Origin: Nanchangia anserum | GTDB taxonomy: Bacteria; Actinomycetota; Actinomycetes; Actinomycetales; Actinomycetaceae | DNA length: 64,000 nucleotides | Direction of reading: 5' to 3' | NCBI RefSeq assembly: GCF_015240065.1 | Contig: NZ_CP060506.1 | Span: 186,001 to 250,000, forward strand | In this document: in pieces, positions 1 to 6,677 of the stretch | How positions within the stretch are numbered: position 1 is the first letter of the stretch | How the letters are laid out: each line of letters starts with the position of its first letter | Made by a program: the position numbers and the translations under genes | Notes under the pieces: model-generated | What the model was told of the DNA's origin: nothing | Seen by the model: only the letters and a program-made list of their open reading frames with translations | The model's database searches: none

Positions 1-136
1 GCTCGCCAGGCGGCGGCGTGGGGGCGGCTAAGGCAGGCTGAGCCACCATCACGCCACCCCACACCACCGCCGTGACCGTGAGTAGCCGTACCAGCACCGC
101 GCCCAGGCCAGGGCGCTTCATCCACGTGTGCCTCAT
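1..136 (-). CDS. Secreted or membrane protein, N-terminus only (runs off the window)
   Basis: Only the first 45 codons are present. They begin with ATG at 136 and read MRHTWMKRPGLGAVLVRLLT, followed by a hydrophobic stretch and AQPALA-APTPPPGE, a classical Sec signal peptide with an Ala-x-Ala cleavage site near residue 37. The gene starts five bases after the stop of the 248-aa gene upstream, so it is the third cistron of a minus-strand operon (1227 towards 1). The mature part is missing, so function is unknown. A proline-rich start right after cleavage is common in surface or conjugation-channel proteins, but that is only inference. Confidence 0.6.
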   Translation of the reverse strand, partial: MRHTWMKRPGLGAVLVRLLTVTAVVWGGVMVAQPALAAPTPPPGE

Positions 137-141
137 CGCGC

Positions 142-888
142 CTACTCCCAATCAGGCGGGTTAACACCAGTGGGATAGAACCCGCCCAGTTTGTCGAGGT
201 CATCTTGGGTGACCGGGCGGATGTTCTCTTCCCAGTCTCCCTCGGCGTTGTACATGTACCAATCGCCCTTCCACCACACAACGTGGTGAGTAATCATCTT
301 CCAATTACCGTTAGGGAACGCCGCCACCGTCATCACTCGATAGTGATTGTCGCTATATTTCTCGCTTCTCACCCACGGCACCGCCACGGACTCCATACCC
401 GCAGCAAGCTTGCGCTCAGATGAATCACTAAACCTCTGCAGAACCCGCATCGAGCCTTTACCCGTGAAACGCTGTCGATACGTCTTAACCCGCCACGGCG
501 ACTCCCACAGGGCCGTCCAGTTGATAGCCGCCAACGTCGCACCCTTGGGCGTGTGCGCGTAACAGGTAGGGAAACGATCATTAACACGACCAGGCCCGTG
601 ACCTTCCGCGCTCGCCATCGGCGACAAATACGCCTCCCAGTCCCACTGGAGCCAGTATTCAGGCGGGCCGCCAGTTTGATCCGCATCAGAGAGACCACAC
701 AAGGACTCCGAATCATCCCCAGCCAACGTCGCGCCCTCATCAAACTCCGACGACGCCGAAGCTGCCTCGCCTTCGTTAGCGTTGCTATCCCTAGTCAAGG
801 CGTGCCAGGTAAGAACCCCCAACGCGCACACCACGCAAACAACCACGCACGCAATCAGCCAACGCGGAACCGCCACCAACTTAGCCAC
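142..888 (-). CDS. Membrane-anchored protein of unknown function, possible conjugation accessory
   Basis: The 248-aa product starts at a GTG (888) preceded by AAGGAG seven bases upstream. Residues 9-31 form one transmembrane or signal-anchor segment, followed by an acidic, serine-rich linker (about 35-60) and a globular extracytoplasmic part rich in Trp and Tyr (about 60-248), with Cys at about 64 and 110 that could form a disulfide. It sits between a small two-helix membrane protein and a signal-peptide protein in one operon. This architecture resembles hypothetical membrane-anchored proteins in conjugative modules of actinobacterial integrative elements, which is why a transfer-related role is suggested. 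I do not recognise a named family. Confidence 0.6.
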   Translation of the reverse strand: MAKLVAVPRWLIACVVVCVVCALGVLTWHALTRDSNANEGEAASASSEFDEGATLAGDDSESLCGLSDADQTGGPPEYWLQWDWEAYLSPMASAEGHGPGRVNDRFPTCYAHTPKGATLAAINWTALWESPWRVKTYRQRFTGKGSMRVLQRFSDSSERKLAAGMESVAVPWVRSEKYSDNHYRVMTVAAFPNGNWKMITHHVVWWKGDWYMYNAEGDWEENIRPVTQDDLDKLGGFYPTGVNPPDWE

Positions 889-918
889 TGCCCGACTCCT
901 TCACACTCGCACTCGCGC

Positions 919-1227
919 CTACTTGACGAAGTAGGACACAATGCTAACGGGAGTGGAAATCAAGACGAGGCCGCCAAAAATCATAAGCAGCTTCTCCATA
1001 CCGTTCTCACCGCCATTGTGGCGCCTCCACATCAGCGTGGCCCCCAGACCCATCAAGCCCACAACCGCGAGGGCCGCACACACCCACTGGAGCATGTTCA
1101 ACAGCTCCGAGATCTTTTCGGCCCCCGGCGGGGGCGTCGGGTGGATGTCGAGATCAAAGTCAGCAAAGACCGGCATAGCCGCGTGCACGACATCCCCACC
1201 AAGCATCACCGCATCATGTAGCCACAT
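919..1227 (-). CDS. Small two-helix membrane protein, pilin or TrbC-like in layout
   Basis: Translation is taken from ATG 1227, because GGAGG lies nine bases upstream; a longer reading frame to 1308 lacks a ribosome-binding site. The 102-aa product has a hydrophilic N-terminal part with an Asp/Pro-rich stretch, a first membrane helix at about residues 48-66 (QWVCAALAVVGLMGLGATL), a short basic turn (MWRRHNGGENG), and a second helix at about 78-98. Small proteins of this layout are typical of VirB2/TrbC-like components or other subunits of type IV secretion loci, but sequence alone does not prove it. First gene of the minus-strand operon with the genes at 142 and 1. Confidence 0.6.
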   Translation of the reverse strand: MWLHDAVMLGGDVVHAAMPVFADFDLDIHPTPPPGAEKISELLNMLQWVCAALAVVGLMGLGATLMWRRHNGGENGMEKLLMIFGGLVLISTPVSIVSYFVK

Positions 1228-1337
1228 ATGAACCGCCTCCAATCGAGAAACAACCTTCCCCACTAGAGCGACACGTGCGCACACCACCACAACAAGACGA
1301 CACATCAAACAGCTTGAGAGGACAAAGAAGAGGCACC

Positions 1338-2120
1338 GTGAGACCCAACGCCGCCACCATAGAAGTCATCGGCCCCAACCGGGTTAACCTCACATGGGCA
1401 GGTACCACGCTCCCACGCACCCTGCCCGAAGCCCTCACCACTCTTGCCGACGCCGCCAGAGCCAAAGCCCGCACCATCACCTGCACCTGGCTAGAATCCG
1501 GCACAAAACACTGGCTCACCATCGACGAAGACCAAATCATCGGTATCCGCCACAACCGCCCCACACGCCGCCGCTACAAGTCCCACGCCGGCGACAAAGA
1601 CCTCACCCTCGCAGCCTTCATCGACCACTACACACCCCACACACCCGCACCACCCCCAGCCCTACCCGCACCCACACAGGCGAACCCCGCCGACTGGCTC
1701 GATCAACTCGGCATCACACCCACACCCGTACACACCCCACACGCAGACAAAAGCCAGCCGATACAGCAAAGCGGGCAAAGCCAGCCACACCAGCCGGCAC
1801 AGCCAGAAACCCCCACACCACCAGGGCAAACAAGCCCGCAAGCAACACCCAACCAGGACAGCCCGACCATGCCAGCCAAGCCAGCCAAGCCAGACGGGTC
1901 CGTGTTCGTTAACGCTAATACCGCAAACGACCACACACCCCCACCCGAAGGCGACCCGAGCGAAGGCGACAACAAGGGCGAGGGCGAATGGGGGATCGAC
2001 TACGAACGCATGAGCGCCGACATCAAAGCAGGCCGCGCCCAACCCCTCCTCGACGCCATCACCGCCTACTTCCTTAACGACATCCACACGCGCGAGAACA
2101 AGCAGGAACAGAGTCTATGA
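1338..2120 (+). CDS. Hypothetical protein with proline/glutamine-rich linker
   Basis: The 260-aa product is read from GTG 1338, which has AGAGG six bases upstream; an extension to 1275 has no good ribosome-binding site. Residues 1-105 look like a compact mixed alpha/beta domain. Residues 110-215 are a low-complexity linker rich in Pro, Thr, Gln and His, with PAKPAKP and many Q-S/P-Q repeats. The last 50 residues are charged and helical. The codons are extremely C-rich (ACC, CCC, CAC). The linker coincides with a 9-nt periodic repeat best seen on the minus strand, where an open frame would read Gly-Leu-Ala repeats; the same repeat occurs at 5640-5770 and 7510-7800. It overlaps the next gene by four bases (ATGA). 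Function unknown. Confidence 0.6.
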   Translation: MRPNAATIEVIGPNRVNLTWAGTTLPRTLPEALTTLADAARAKARTITCTWLESGTKHWLTIDEDQIIGIRHNRPTRRRYKSHAGDKDLTLAAFIDHYTPHTPAPPPALPAPTQANPADWLDQLGITPTPVHTPHADKSQPIQQSGQSQPHQPAQPETPTPPGQTSPQATPNQDSPTMPAKPAKPDGSVFVNANTANDHTPPPEGDPSEGDNKGEGEWGIDYERMSADIKAGRAQPLLDAITAYFLNDIHTRENKQEQSL

Positions 2121-2506
2121 GCCACCAACTCAACGTCGAGTTCACCCGCACCTACTACACGCCCTCCCTCACCACACCACCACCAAACGCACCCATGTAC
2201 GGCATTGACGCCGTACATGACGCACCAGAAGGCACGTGGTGGCAAACCACGCTCACCACCTACACAACCGGATGGACCCGCGAACTAGCCGCACCATCCC
2301 TAGACAATCTCGTCGAAAGCTCCACCGACTACGCCCTCACCACCACCGGGCGCCCCGACGAAGACCCCACCACGCTCTACACCCACTCACTAGAAGAAAC
2401 CCGCAACCTCGCCCTAGCCACAGGAAAGAACACATGGGCCTACCACACCCTGACCACATCATGCCCGTGGCACCAACTCCCACCCGTGACACACCTCACG
2501 CAATAA
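2117..2506 (+). CDS. Hypothetical small acidic protein
   Basis: The 129-aa product starts at ATG 2117, overlapping the stop of the preceding gene in ATGA, which indicates translational coupling. It is soluble, with no signal peptide or membrane helix, and rich in Thr, Tyr and Trp (EGTWWQTTLTTYTTGWTREL), ending with a Cys-Pro-Trp-His stretch. Codon use matches the preceding gene and differs from the chromosomal genes to the right, consistent with a common mobile origin. I do not recognise the family. The two genes form a plus-strand unit that diverges from the membrane-protein operon at 1227. Confidence 0.55.
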   Translation: MSHQLNVEFTRTYYTPSLTTPPPNAPMYGIDAVHDAPEGTWWQTTLTTYTTGWTRELAAPSLDNLVESSTDYALTTTGRPDEDPTTLYTHSLEETRNLALATGKNTWAYHTLTTSCPWHQLPPVTHLTQ

Positions 2507-2523
2507 CCCCGACACACCCGCCT

Positions 2524-2550
2524 ATCTGGGGTCACTATGTGACCCCAGAT
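2524..2550. repeat. 27-bp palindrome after the two-gene unit
   Basis: Two perfect 12-bp arms (ATCTGGGGTCAC and its complement) flank a 3-bp centre (TAT). It lies 18 bases after the stop at 2506. The stem is GC-rich but no T-run follows on either strand, so it could be a weak terminator, an operator, or a site used by the element for replication or transfer. Confidence 0.6.
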
Positions 2551-2684
2551 CGACACCAACCAAAACCTAAAACGTGACATGCGACACCCACCAGTGAGCG
2601 AGATGGACTGGGCGAAACCGCCAACATACGGGCGGCCCCCTCTACAAACGCAACAGCTACAGACAACCTGAGAGAAGGTACCCA

Positions 2685-3203
2685 ATGAGAACGAAGACCC
2701 GCCCCGGCCATGGGGCAAGCGACATCAGAAGCCGGGAAGAAGCACAGTATGTGGACGACACGTCCAATGATGGTGGAGAACTGACGCTTAACGACGTCGC
2801 TGATTTGGGTAGCTTTGCGCTATTTGTGCTCCTTATTGTCCTCGCAGTAGTGGCTTGGCGGTTTGAGGCGGCAGCTTGCTCTCAGGCGCAAGCAGATGAA
2901 GCGCCCGTAGTGAAGGCAGCAGCAGCCGATATGGCGGCGCTGTCCGATGCGACGAGGAGCGCCCGGGCGGCTATTGATACCTGTGCGGGGCATAGCTGTC
3001 CCTATGGTGAGGAAAAGCATCTACGTGAGCTGGTCATGCAAGCCCAGGAATTCTTAAAAACACCTGTAGAGCAAGCAGAGGGCGGGGCAGACGATATCAA
3101 GGCAAACACTGAGCGGCTGCGCAAGACGAGCGCGCAAGCGGTCAAGCTGACCAAGGAACTGACACAGTCGACAAAGGCGCTGGAGTCCTCAGCAAGCGGC
3201 TAA
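2685..3203 (+). CDS. Membrane-anchored coiled-coil protein, unknown
   Basis: The 172-aa product starts at ATG 2685, about seven bases after GAGAAGG. Residues 1-42 are polar, 43-62 form a membrane helix (SFALFVLLIVLAVVAWRFEA), and the rest is largely Ala/Lys/Glu/Thr-rich helix likely to form a coiled coil, ending TKELTQSTKALESSASG. A Cys pair lies at about residues 101 and 106. The layout (short cytoplasmic start, one helix, long helical exterior) resembles the 280-aa protein at 4463-5305 without its C-terminal domain, so they may share a role. It runs towards the first peptide module. No family name can be given. Confidence 0.6.
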   Translation: MRTKTRPGHGASDIRSREEAQYVDDTSNDGGELTLNDVADLGSFALFVLLIVLAVVAWRFEAAACSQAQADEAPVVKAAAADMAALSDATRSARAAIDTCAGHSCPYGEEKHLRELVMQAQEFLKTPVEQAEGGADDIKANTERLRKTSAQAVKLTKELTQSTKALESSASG

Positions 3204-3232
3204 GCCGCCTCAGACGCTAACGATCGCATCCA

Positions 3233-3265
3233 GGTCTAGGCGCGCCCCGTCGCGCGCGCTATACT
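3233..3265 (+). promoter_or_regulatory. Convergent promoter of peptide module L1 (candidate antisense RNA promoter)
   Basis: A 33-bp block begins with GGTCTAGG and ends with a near-consensus -10 box, TATACT (3260-3265). It points into the 3' end of the peptide gene on the other strand. The same 33-bp block length is kept in modules L2, L3, R1 and R2. No good TTGACA-like -35 is visible; GGTCTAGG may be a weak -35 or an operator half. No plus-strand gene lies downstream, so an antisense RNA is the simplest product. Confidence 0.5.
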
Positions 3266-3276
3266 GCAACTAAACG

Positions 3277-3309
3277 GGCAGGCCGCCGGGTGGTAGCCGA
3301 CGACCTGCC
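3277..3309 (-). terminator. Covarying 3' hairpin of module L1
   Basis: In the peptide's sense direction GGCAGGTCGTCGG pairs with CCGGCGGCCTGCC as a 13-bp stem with two G-U pairs. On the opposite strand those pairs would be A-C mismatches, so the selected structure is in the peptide mRNA. It lies 12 bases after the stop codon. There is no clear U-run, so it may stabilise the 3' end or weakly terminate. Confidence 0.55.
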
Positions 3310-3320
3310 GTGGTGGGTTG

Positions 3321-3455
3321 CTACTTGCACGCCTGGATAACAGACGCGACAGCAGCAACGGCTACAGCGATTGCCTCGATGATTGGCGCTGCGTTTTCGA
3401 CTAGCAGGCGCCGCATCGAGGTTTCGCTTTCGCGTGGGGTCTTTTTCTTACCCAC
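3321..3455 (-). CDS. Small cationic hydrophobic peptide L1 (candidate type I toxin)
   Basis: GTG 3455 follows GGGAGGTGAGGTTG, a long anti-Shine-Dalgarno match. The 44-aa peptide begins MGKKKTPRESETSMRRLL and continues with VENAAPIIEAIAVAVAAVAS and a short QACK tail: a basic N-terminus followed by a single hydrophobic or amphipathic helix. The mRNA leader has a TAGGAT box and a GGCT/AGCC hairpin shared with the other modules. Five further copies exist in the window. The conserved ENxAPII core, GTG start and spacing argue for a real gene. Small membrane-active toxins of type I systems have this build, but a bacteriocin-like or signalling peptide is also possible. Confidence 0.65.
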   Translation of the reverse strand: MGKKKTPRESETSMRRLLVENAAPIIEAIAVAVAAVASVIQACK

Positions 3456-3555
3456 CAACCTCACCTCCCTTCCGCACTCGACGGTCTGACTACTTTGCAG
3501 GTGGTGTGACCGTGGTGTGGCTTGGGAGAGCCGCCACCCATCCTAACGCCTCACC

Positions 3556-3573
3556 CCTCACACCGGTGTGAGG
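3556..3573. repeat. 18-bp perfect palindrome between modules L1 and L2
   Basis: The perfect palindrome CCTCACACCGGTGTGAGG lies just upstream of the L1 leader. An identical copy is at 10250-10267 at the matching position upstream of R2. It could be an operator for a dimeric repressor. At the L2/L3 junction only diverged outer arms remain (GCCTC...GAGGC). Confidence 0.6.
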
Positions 3574-3629
3574 CAGGCAGACGGGCCCCAACATGCGGGG
3601 ACGGGTAAGGGAGACGGGAATCGCGTCCA

Positions 3630-3662
3630 GGTCTAGGCGTGCCCCGTTGCGCGCGCTATACT
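3630..3662 (+). promoter_or_regulatory. Convergent promoter of module L2
   Basis: Same 33-bp block as in L1: GGTCTAGG at its start, TATACT at 3657-3662, with a GC-rich spacer. It points into the 3' end of peptide gene L2. Confidence 0.5.
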
Positions 3663-3673
3663 GCAACTAATCA

Positions 3674-3705
3674 GACGGGCCGCCGGTTGCAGCCGACGAC
3701 CCGTC
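3674..3705 (-). terminator. Covarying 3' hairpin of module L2
   Basis: In the sense direction GACGGGTCGTCGG pairs with CCGGCGGCCCGTC. Compared with L1 the outer stem changed on both sides (GCAGG/CCTGC to ACGGG/CCCGT), which keeps the pairing. It lies 13 bases after the peptide stop. Confidence 0.55.
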
Positions 3706-3718
3706 CTAGGCGGGTTAC

Positions 3719-3853
3719 CTACCTAAGCGCTTCGATGAGAAACGCGACGGCGGTAATGGCTACCGCGATGGCCCTGATGATCGGCGCTGTGTTTTCGATG
3801 ATTACGCGCCACATCGGGGCTTCGCTATTCCGCGAGGCCTTTTTCTTACCCAC
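3719..3853 (-). CDS. Small cationic hydrophobic peptide L2 (candidate type I toxin)
   Basis: GTG 3853 follows AAAGGGGGTGAGGTTG. The 44-aa product starts MGKKKASRNSEAPMWRVI and continues IENTAPIIRAIAVAITAVAF, ending LIEALR. It shares with the other copies the GKK basic start, the SEA(P/S)M segment and the (E/K)NxAPII core. The leader carries TAGACT and a GGCTC/GAGCC hairpin. The distance to the L1 start is 398 nt, so the whole module was copied, not just the gene. Function is inferred only from size, charge pattern and the convergent promoter. Confidence 0.65.
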   Translation of the reverse strand: MGKKKASRNSEAPMWRVIIENTAPIIRAIAVAITAVAFLIEALR

Positions 3854-4029
3854 CAACCTCACCCCCTTTCCGCACTCACCGGTCCAGCTACCTCATAGAC
3901 GGTGTGACCGTGGCGCGGCTCCGGGGAGCCACAGGCAAGTCTAGCGCCTCGCCACTGGCGACGATATGAGGCAGGCAGACAGGCCCCGGCGTACGCGGAC
4001 GGGCAGGGAGAGCGTGGGGATCGTGTGCC

Positions 4030-4062
4030 GGTCTAGGCACGGCCCGCCTGGCGGGCTATACT
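4030..4062 (+). promoter_or_regulatory. Convergent promoter of module L3
   Basis: The 33-bp block is again present, with GGTCTAGG and TATACT at 4057-4062. The spacer contains GCCCGC-CTG-GCGGGC, an inverted repeat that could bind a regulator. The predicted start would lie near the GGAATAG after the -10 box, giving an RNA antisense to the hairpin and end of peptide L3. Confidence 0.5.
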
Positions 4063-4072
4063 GGAATAGATC

Positions 4073-4107
4073 GGACGGGCCGCCGGATGCATCCCGACGA
4101 CCCGCCC
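4073..4107 (-). terminator. Covarying 3' hairpin of module L3
   Basis: In the sense direction GGGCGGGTCGTCGG pairs with CCGGCGGCCCGTCC using G-U pairs. It lies 8 bases after the stop codon of peptide L3 and matches the hairpin of R1 with compensating changes. Confidence 0.55.
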
Positions 4108-4115
4108 TAAGTGGG

Positions 4116-4262
4116 TCACCTAGACAGTGCTGCGATTGCTTGAATCAGCAACGCTGTTGAGGTGATGACTGTCGCGATGGCCTCGATGATTGGCGCCAGG
4201 TTCTTGATGATCAGGCGCGTCATCGAGGCTTCGCTTTTCCGTGAAGTCTCTTTTTTCCCCAC
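4116..4262 (-). CDS. Small cationic hydrophobic peptide L3 (candidate type I toxin)
   Basis: GTG 4262 follows AAAGGGGGTGAAGTCA. The 48-aa peptide starts MGKKETSRKSEASMTRLI, then IKNLAPIIEAIATVITSTAL and LIQAIAALSR. It keeps the common basic start and NxAPII core; the four extra C-terminal residues also occur in R2. It is the innermost left copy and its leader is almost identical to that of R1, the innermost right copy. A TAGACT box and GGCTC/GAGCC leader hairpin precede it. Other frames here encode unrelated basic sequences with no conservation between copies. Confidence 0.65.
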   Translation of the reverse strand: MGKKETSRKSEASMTRLIIKNLAPIIEAIATVITSTALLIQAIAALSR

Positions 4263-4395
4263 TGACTTCACCCCCTTTCCCGCACTCACCGGTCGGACTG
4301 TTTTTCAAGCGGTGTGACCGTGGCGCGGCTCAAGGGGAGCCACCAACCAGTCTAGCGGCTAGCGCTACCAAGCAAGAACGCCCTAGAGATAGACC

Positions 4396-4429
4396 AAGCG
4401 GGCCCCGACGATACTGTCGGGACCCGCTT
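4396..4429. terminator. Bidirectional terminator between the 280-aa gene and module L3
   Basis: AAGCGGGCCCCGAC and GTCGGGACCCGCTT form a 14-bp stem with one mismatch around a 6-nt loop. The A/T ends at both sides allow function in both directions. An almost identical structure is at 9797-9830. Confidence 0.7.
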
Positions 4430-4462
4430 GAGTCTTGTGTGTGCTAGTTGGCCTAGTGAGGT

Positions 4463-5305
4463 TTACCAGCACGGGATAGGCCAGGAATTGCCTTCCGTAT
4501 CGCCCTCGAAACAGTACTCGTGCTTACCCCCATCAGTGGGAATCCGGTACGACCCATCAGGGTTGGCCTCATGCCACTTCGTGACACCACCAGAACCACT
4601 GTTCGTGCCCGATTGCGGGGCAGGCGCGGGGGCCGCACCCCCGCCACCGTTGTTCGTGCGTGTAGAACGCTTAGCCGACCCGTTAGCCGACGTGCCCGAA
4701 CGCTTCTGGCCAGTCACACCAGACTTATTCGATGTCGCACCCGTGCCACCACTCGTGGCGGGGGCTGACTCGGCAGGGGTAGTCTCGACCGGCTTGTCCT
4801 TCACCGTGGCGTTGAAAGCTTCTACCGCGGCAGCGACCTTGCCCGACGCCTTCGTCAGATCCGTAGTCGAGGCCGACAGTTTCGCGGTTTGCGCCTTCAA
4901 CGCTTGCGCGTCCGTCTTATCGACTTTGACCCCGCGCGTCTTCTTCGCATCCTCGACCAGTTTCGCCGCGTCGACTGTGGCCTTGTCCAGTTCCGTGCGC
5001 TTGGTCGCGTCGAAGTCTTTGCCCTCAGCCGCGCTCACCGCCTGGCTAGCCTTGGTGAGACTGTCTTCGAGCTTGCTTTGGGCCTGTTCATTCGCTCTGA
5101 CCTGGCCAGCCCAAGCGTGCTCGGCAGCTTGGGTAGCCTTCTGGGCCTTATCGGCTTGCCACCACCAGGCCCCACCAAGAGCCAACACGATCACCACGAC
5201 CAGGCCAACAACAGCCGCGATCTTGCCACCACGCCCCTTCTTCACCGTGGCCTCACTCGACTCAGATTGCCCCACCACCGGGGTGTCCTCACTCCACATG
5301 TTCAT
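4463..5305 (-). CDS. Membrane-anchored coiled-coil surface protein with C-terminal Cys domain (copy 1)
   Basis: The 280-aa product starts at ATG 5305, after AAGGAAGGAAGCG. Residues 1-26 are cytoplasmic, 27-46 a membrane helix followed by WWW, and 50-170 an Ala/Lys/Glu-rich coiled coil. A Ser/Thr/Gly/Pro-rich, wall-spanning linker (175-240) leads to a conserved 40-residue end starting WHEANPDGSY, with two Cys that could pair. The layout suggests the last domain is displayed outside the wall. The paralogue at 8936-9775 differs at about twenty positions, half of them in the last domain and near the N-terminus. Function unknown; a role tied to the neighbouring peptides, such as immunity, binding or surface exclusion, is speculation. 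Confidence 0.7.
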   Translation of the reverse strand: MNMWSEDTPVVGQSESSEATVKKGRGGKIAAVVGLVVVIVLALGGAWWWQADKAQKATQAAEHAWAGQVRANEQAQSKLEDSLTKASQAVSAAEGKDFDATKRTELDKATVDAAKLVEDAKKTRGVKVDKTDAQALKAQTAKLSASTTDLTKASGKVAAAVEAFNATVKDKPVETTPAESAPATSGGTGATSNKSGVTGQKRSGTSANGSAKRSTRTNNGGGGAAPAPAPQSGTNSGSGGVTKWHEANPDGSYRIPTDGGKHEYCFEGDTEGNSWPIPCW

Positions 5306-5370
5306 CGCTTCCTTCCTTTTCGATAGGGACACGCATCATCTCCACCACGCGGCTTCGATGTGCTTGATTT

Positions 5371-5410
5371 TCAGTATTGCGCCTACCGCATACCTTTTGG
5401 ACGGGCTTAT
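5371..5410 (-). promoter_or_regulatory. Conserved promoter-like block upstream of the 280-aa gene
   Basis: Read on the minus strand the block has ATAAGCCCG, then AAAAGGTATGCGGT, then AATACTGA, and lies about 65 bases before the 280-aa start. A near copy in opposite orientation is at 8092-8138, upstream of the 235-aa gene. The ATACTGA end may hold a -10 box. The stop codon of the RHH-like gene overlaps it. Confidence 0.45.
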
Positions 5411-5853
5411 CCCTGCCCGGGCAGTCTCCCGCGCGGCAGCCGCACGGGTTCCGCGGCGAAGGCCTGCCCGCCATTGAGGTCATCCTCAATGCGGCCAACC
5501 TGTGCCGATACGGCCTCACACACCCACACCGACCACGACACCCCACGCGGGGCACCATGGCGCAAATACGCCTGACGCGCACGCGTCAACAACGATTCAG
5601 GCACCCTAATAGTCAGCTTGCGCGAGGCCTGCGTCACCGGTGTTGCCGCGACCGCCTCACCAGCTTGGCCCGCCCCGCCAGCTTGGCCAGCAATACCAGC
5701 CTTGCTGACTTGGCCCGCCTCGCCACCCATGCCAGCCGGGCCAGTCTCGCCAGGCCCGGTTAGGGCGTGTCCGGTAGGTGAGTGCGTTACCGGGGACAAC
5801 CCCGCTAGTGCCGAGTTCAAGCCACGCCGGTTCGTTGCCGTGTTGGTAGCCAT
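5407..5853 (-). CDS. Ribbon-helix-helix-like DNA-binding protein with collagen-like N-terminal linker, ParA partner
   Basis: The 148-aa product begins at ATG 5853, directly after the parA stop codon, so it is translationally coupled. Residues 30-66 are a Gly-X-Y-like stretch (GPGETGPAGMGGEAGQ then Gly-Gln-Ala repeats) encoded by a 9-nt repeat. Residues 78-105 (RKLTIRVPESLLTRARQAYL) look like the strand and first helix of a ribbon-helix-helix fold. Such proteins commonly act as centromere binders and autoregulators beside ParA. A collagen-like stretch in a DNA-binding protein is odd and may simply reflect the DNA repeat. ParB-type HTH features are not visible, so the partner role rests on context. 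Confidence 0.6.
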   Translation of the reverse strand: MATNTATNRRGLNSALAGLSPVTHSPTGHALTGPGETGPAGMGGEAGQVSKAGIAGQAGGAGQAGEAVAATPVTQASRKLTIRVPESLLTRARQAYLRHGAPRGVSWSVWVCEAVSAQVGRIEDDLNGGQAFAAEPVRLPRGRLPGQG

Positions 5854-6654
5854 CTAGTGTTCACCTCCCATCAGTGTTGCCAAATGATCGGTATAAATCC
5901 CCGCCAGTTCCGCCCCGAGATTGCCTTGCTCGTCGAGGGCTTGCGAGGCCTCACACGCGTCCGCGATCAATGTCCGCTTAGGGATCGGCGGGGCAAGCAA
6001 CGCCAGATCAGCCGACTGGCTAGCCGCGATCAGTTCGTCATGCCAATGCCTGCCCGACCGCGTCAACGTCTCATGCGCATTCACGATCACCCCGCCCACA
6101 CGCAACCGCGGGTTATAGGCCTCACGCACCAAATGAACCGTGTCCAGCAGCCGCACCAGGCCGTTAGCCGACCACAACCGTGCCTGTGTCACCACGACCA
6201 CCACATCAGCGGCAGTAAGCGCGTTAATCGTGAGTTGATCCAGCGAGGGCGCACAATCAATAAGCACCAAGTCATACCCCGCCCCGACCCTGCCCAGTTC
6301 ATCGGTGAGGCGGCGTTCACGCCCAGCACCAGCGATCACCAGTTCATCACGGACAAGGGCCAGCGACTCTCCCATCGTCGGGGCCACATCCAGCCCCTCC
6401 CACAAGCCCGGCACAATCACATCACCCAGGCCAAGACGCGTGCGAGCACTCAACACGTCCGCGACCCCGGGCGCGGTCTCAGCCAACAGCTCTTTAGAAG
6501 CCACGTTCGTCAGGTTGCCTTGGGGATCCATGTCGACCACCAACACGCTCATGCCAGCAACCACACCAGCGCGGGCCAGATGGTAGGCCGTCGTGGACTT
6601 GCCTACCCCTCCCTTTTGGTTACACAACGCCATCACCAAGGGCGCATCACTCAT
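5854..6654 (-). CDS. parA: ParA-family partition ATPase
   Basis: The 266-aa product is read from ATG 6654, which has AAGGAGA seven bases upstream; an upstream TTG at 6681 has none. The deviant Walker A motif KGGVGKST is at about residues 14-21, Walker A' (VVDMDPQGN) at about 41-49 and Walker B (LVLIDCAPS) at about 121-129. Length fits short type I ParA. It lies 23 bases after the recombinase stop and is followed immediately by a small DNA-binding protein. ParA on an integrative element suggests stabilisation of an excised circular form, or control of transfer. Strong family call; the role in this element is inference. Confidence 0.9.
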   Translation of the reverse strand: MSDAPLVMALCNQKGGVGKSTTAYHLARAGVVAGMSVLVVDMDPQGNLTNVASKELLAETAPGVADVLSARTRLGLGDVIVPGLWEGLDVAPTMGESLALVRDELVIAGAGRERRLTDELGRVGAGYDLVLIDCAPSLDQLTINALTAADVVVVVTQARLWSANGLVRLLDTVHLVREAYNPRLRVGGVIVNAHETLTRSGRHWHDELIAASQSADLALLAPPIPKRTLIADACEASQALDEQGNLGAELAGIYTDHLATLMGGEH

Positions 6655-6677
6655 GTCAGTCTCCTTATCTATGCTTC

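Larger units (their letters stand above)
3204..5410 (-). repeat. Left arm of a large imperfect inverted duplication
   Basis: Read on the minus strand this arm holds, in order, a promoter-like block (5371-5410), a 280-aa membrane-anchored protein gene, a strong terminator and three tandem peptide modules. The same elements, in the same order and opposite orientation, are found at 8092-10950, with an extra 235-aa gene between promoter block and paralogue. The two large proteins differ at only about twenty positions, and terminators, leader hairpins and peptide genes match closely, so the duplication is recent or is kept similar by gene conversion. Confidence 0.75.

Noticed and set aside
4120-4308. 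A 62-aa alternative reading frame over module L3 starting MKNSPTGEC
   Set aside because: It is in a different frame from the conserved peptide, not preserved in the other modules and lacks the strong ribosome-binding site.
3204-4440. CRISPR array or simple satellite
   Set aside because: The period is about 400 nt, units contain conserved reading frames and promoters, and there are no short constant repeats with variable spacers.
4428-5477. Long open frame opposite the 280-aa protein gene
   Set aside because: A mirror of the Ala/Lys-rich coding sequence; the same shadow exists opposite the paralogue, and all conserved control signals fit the other strand.
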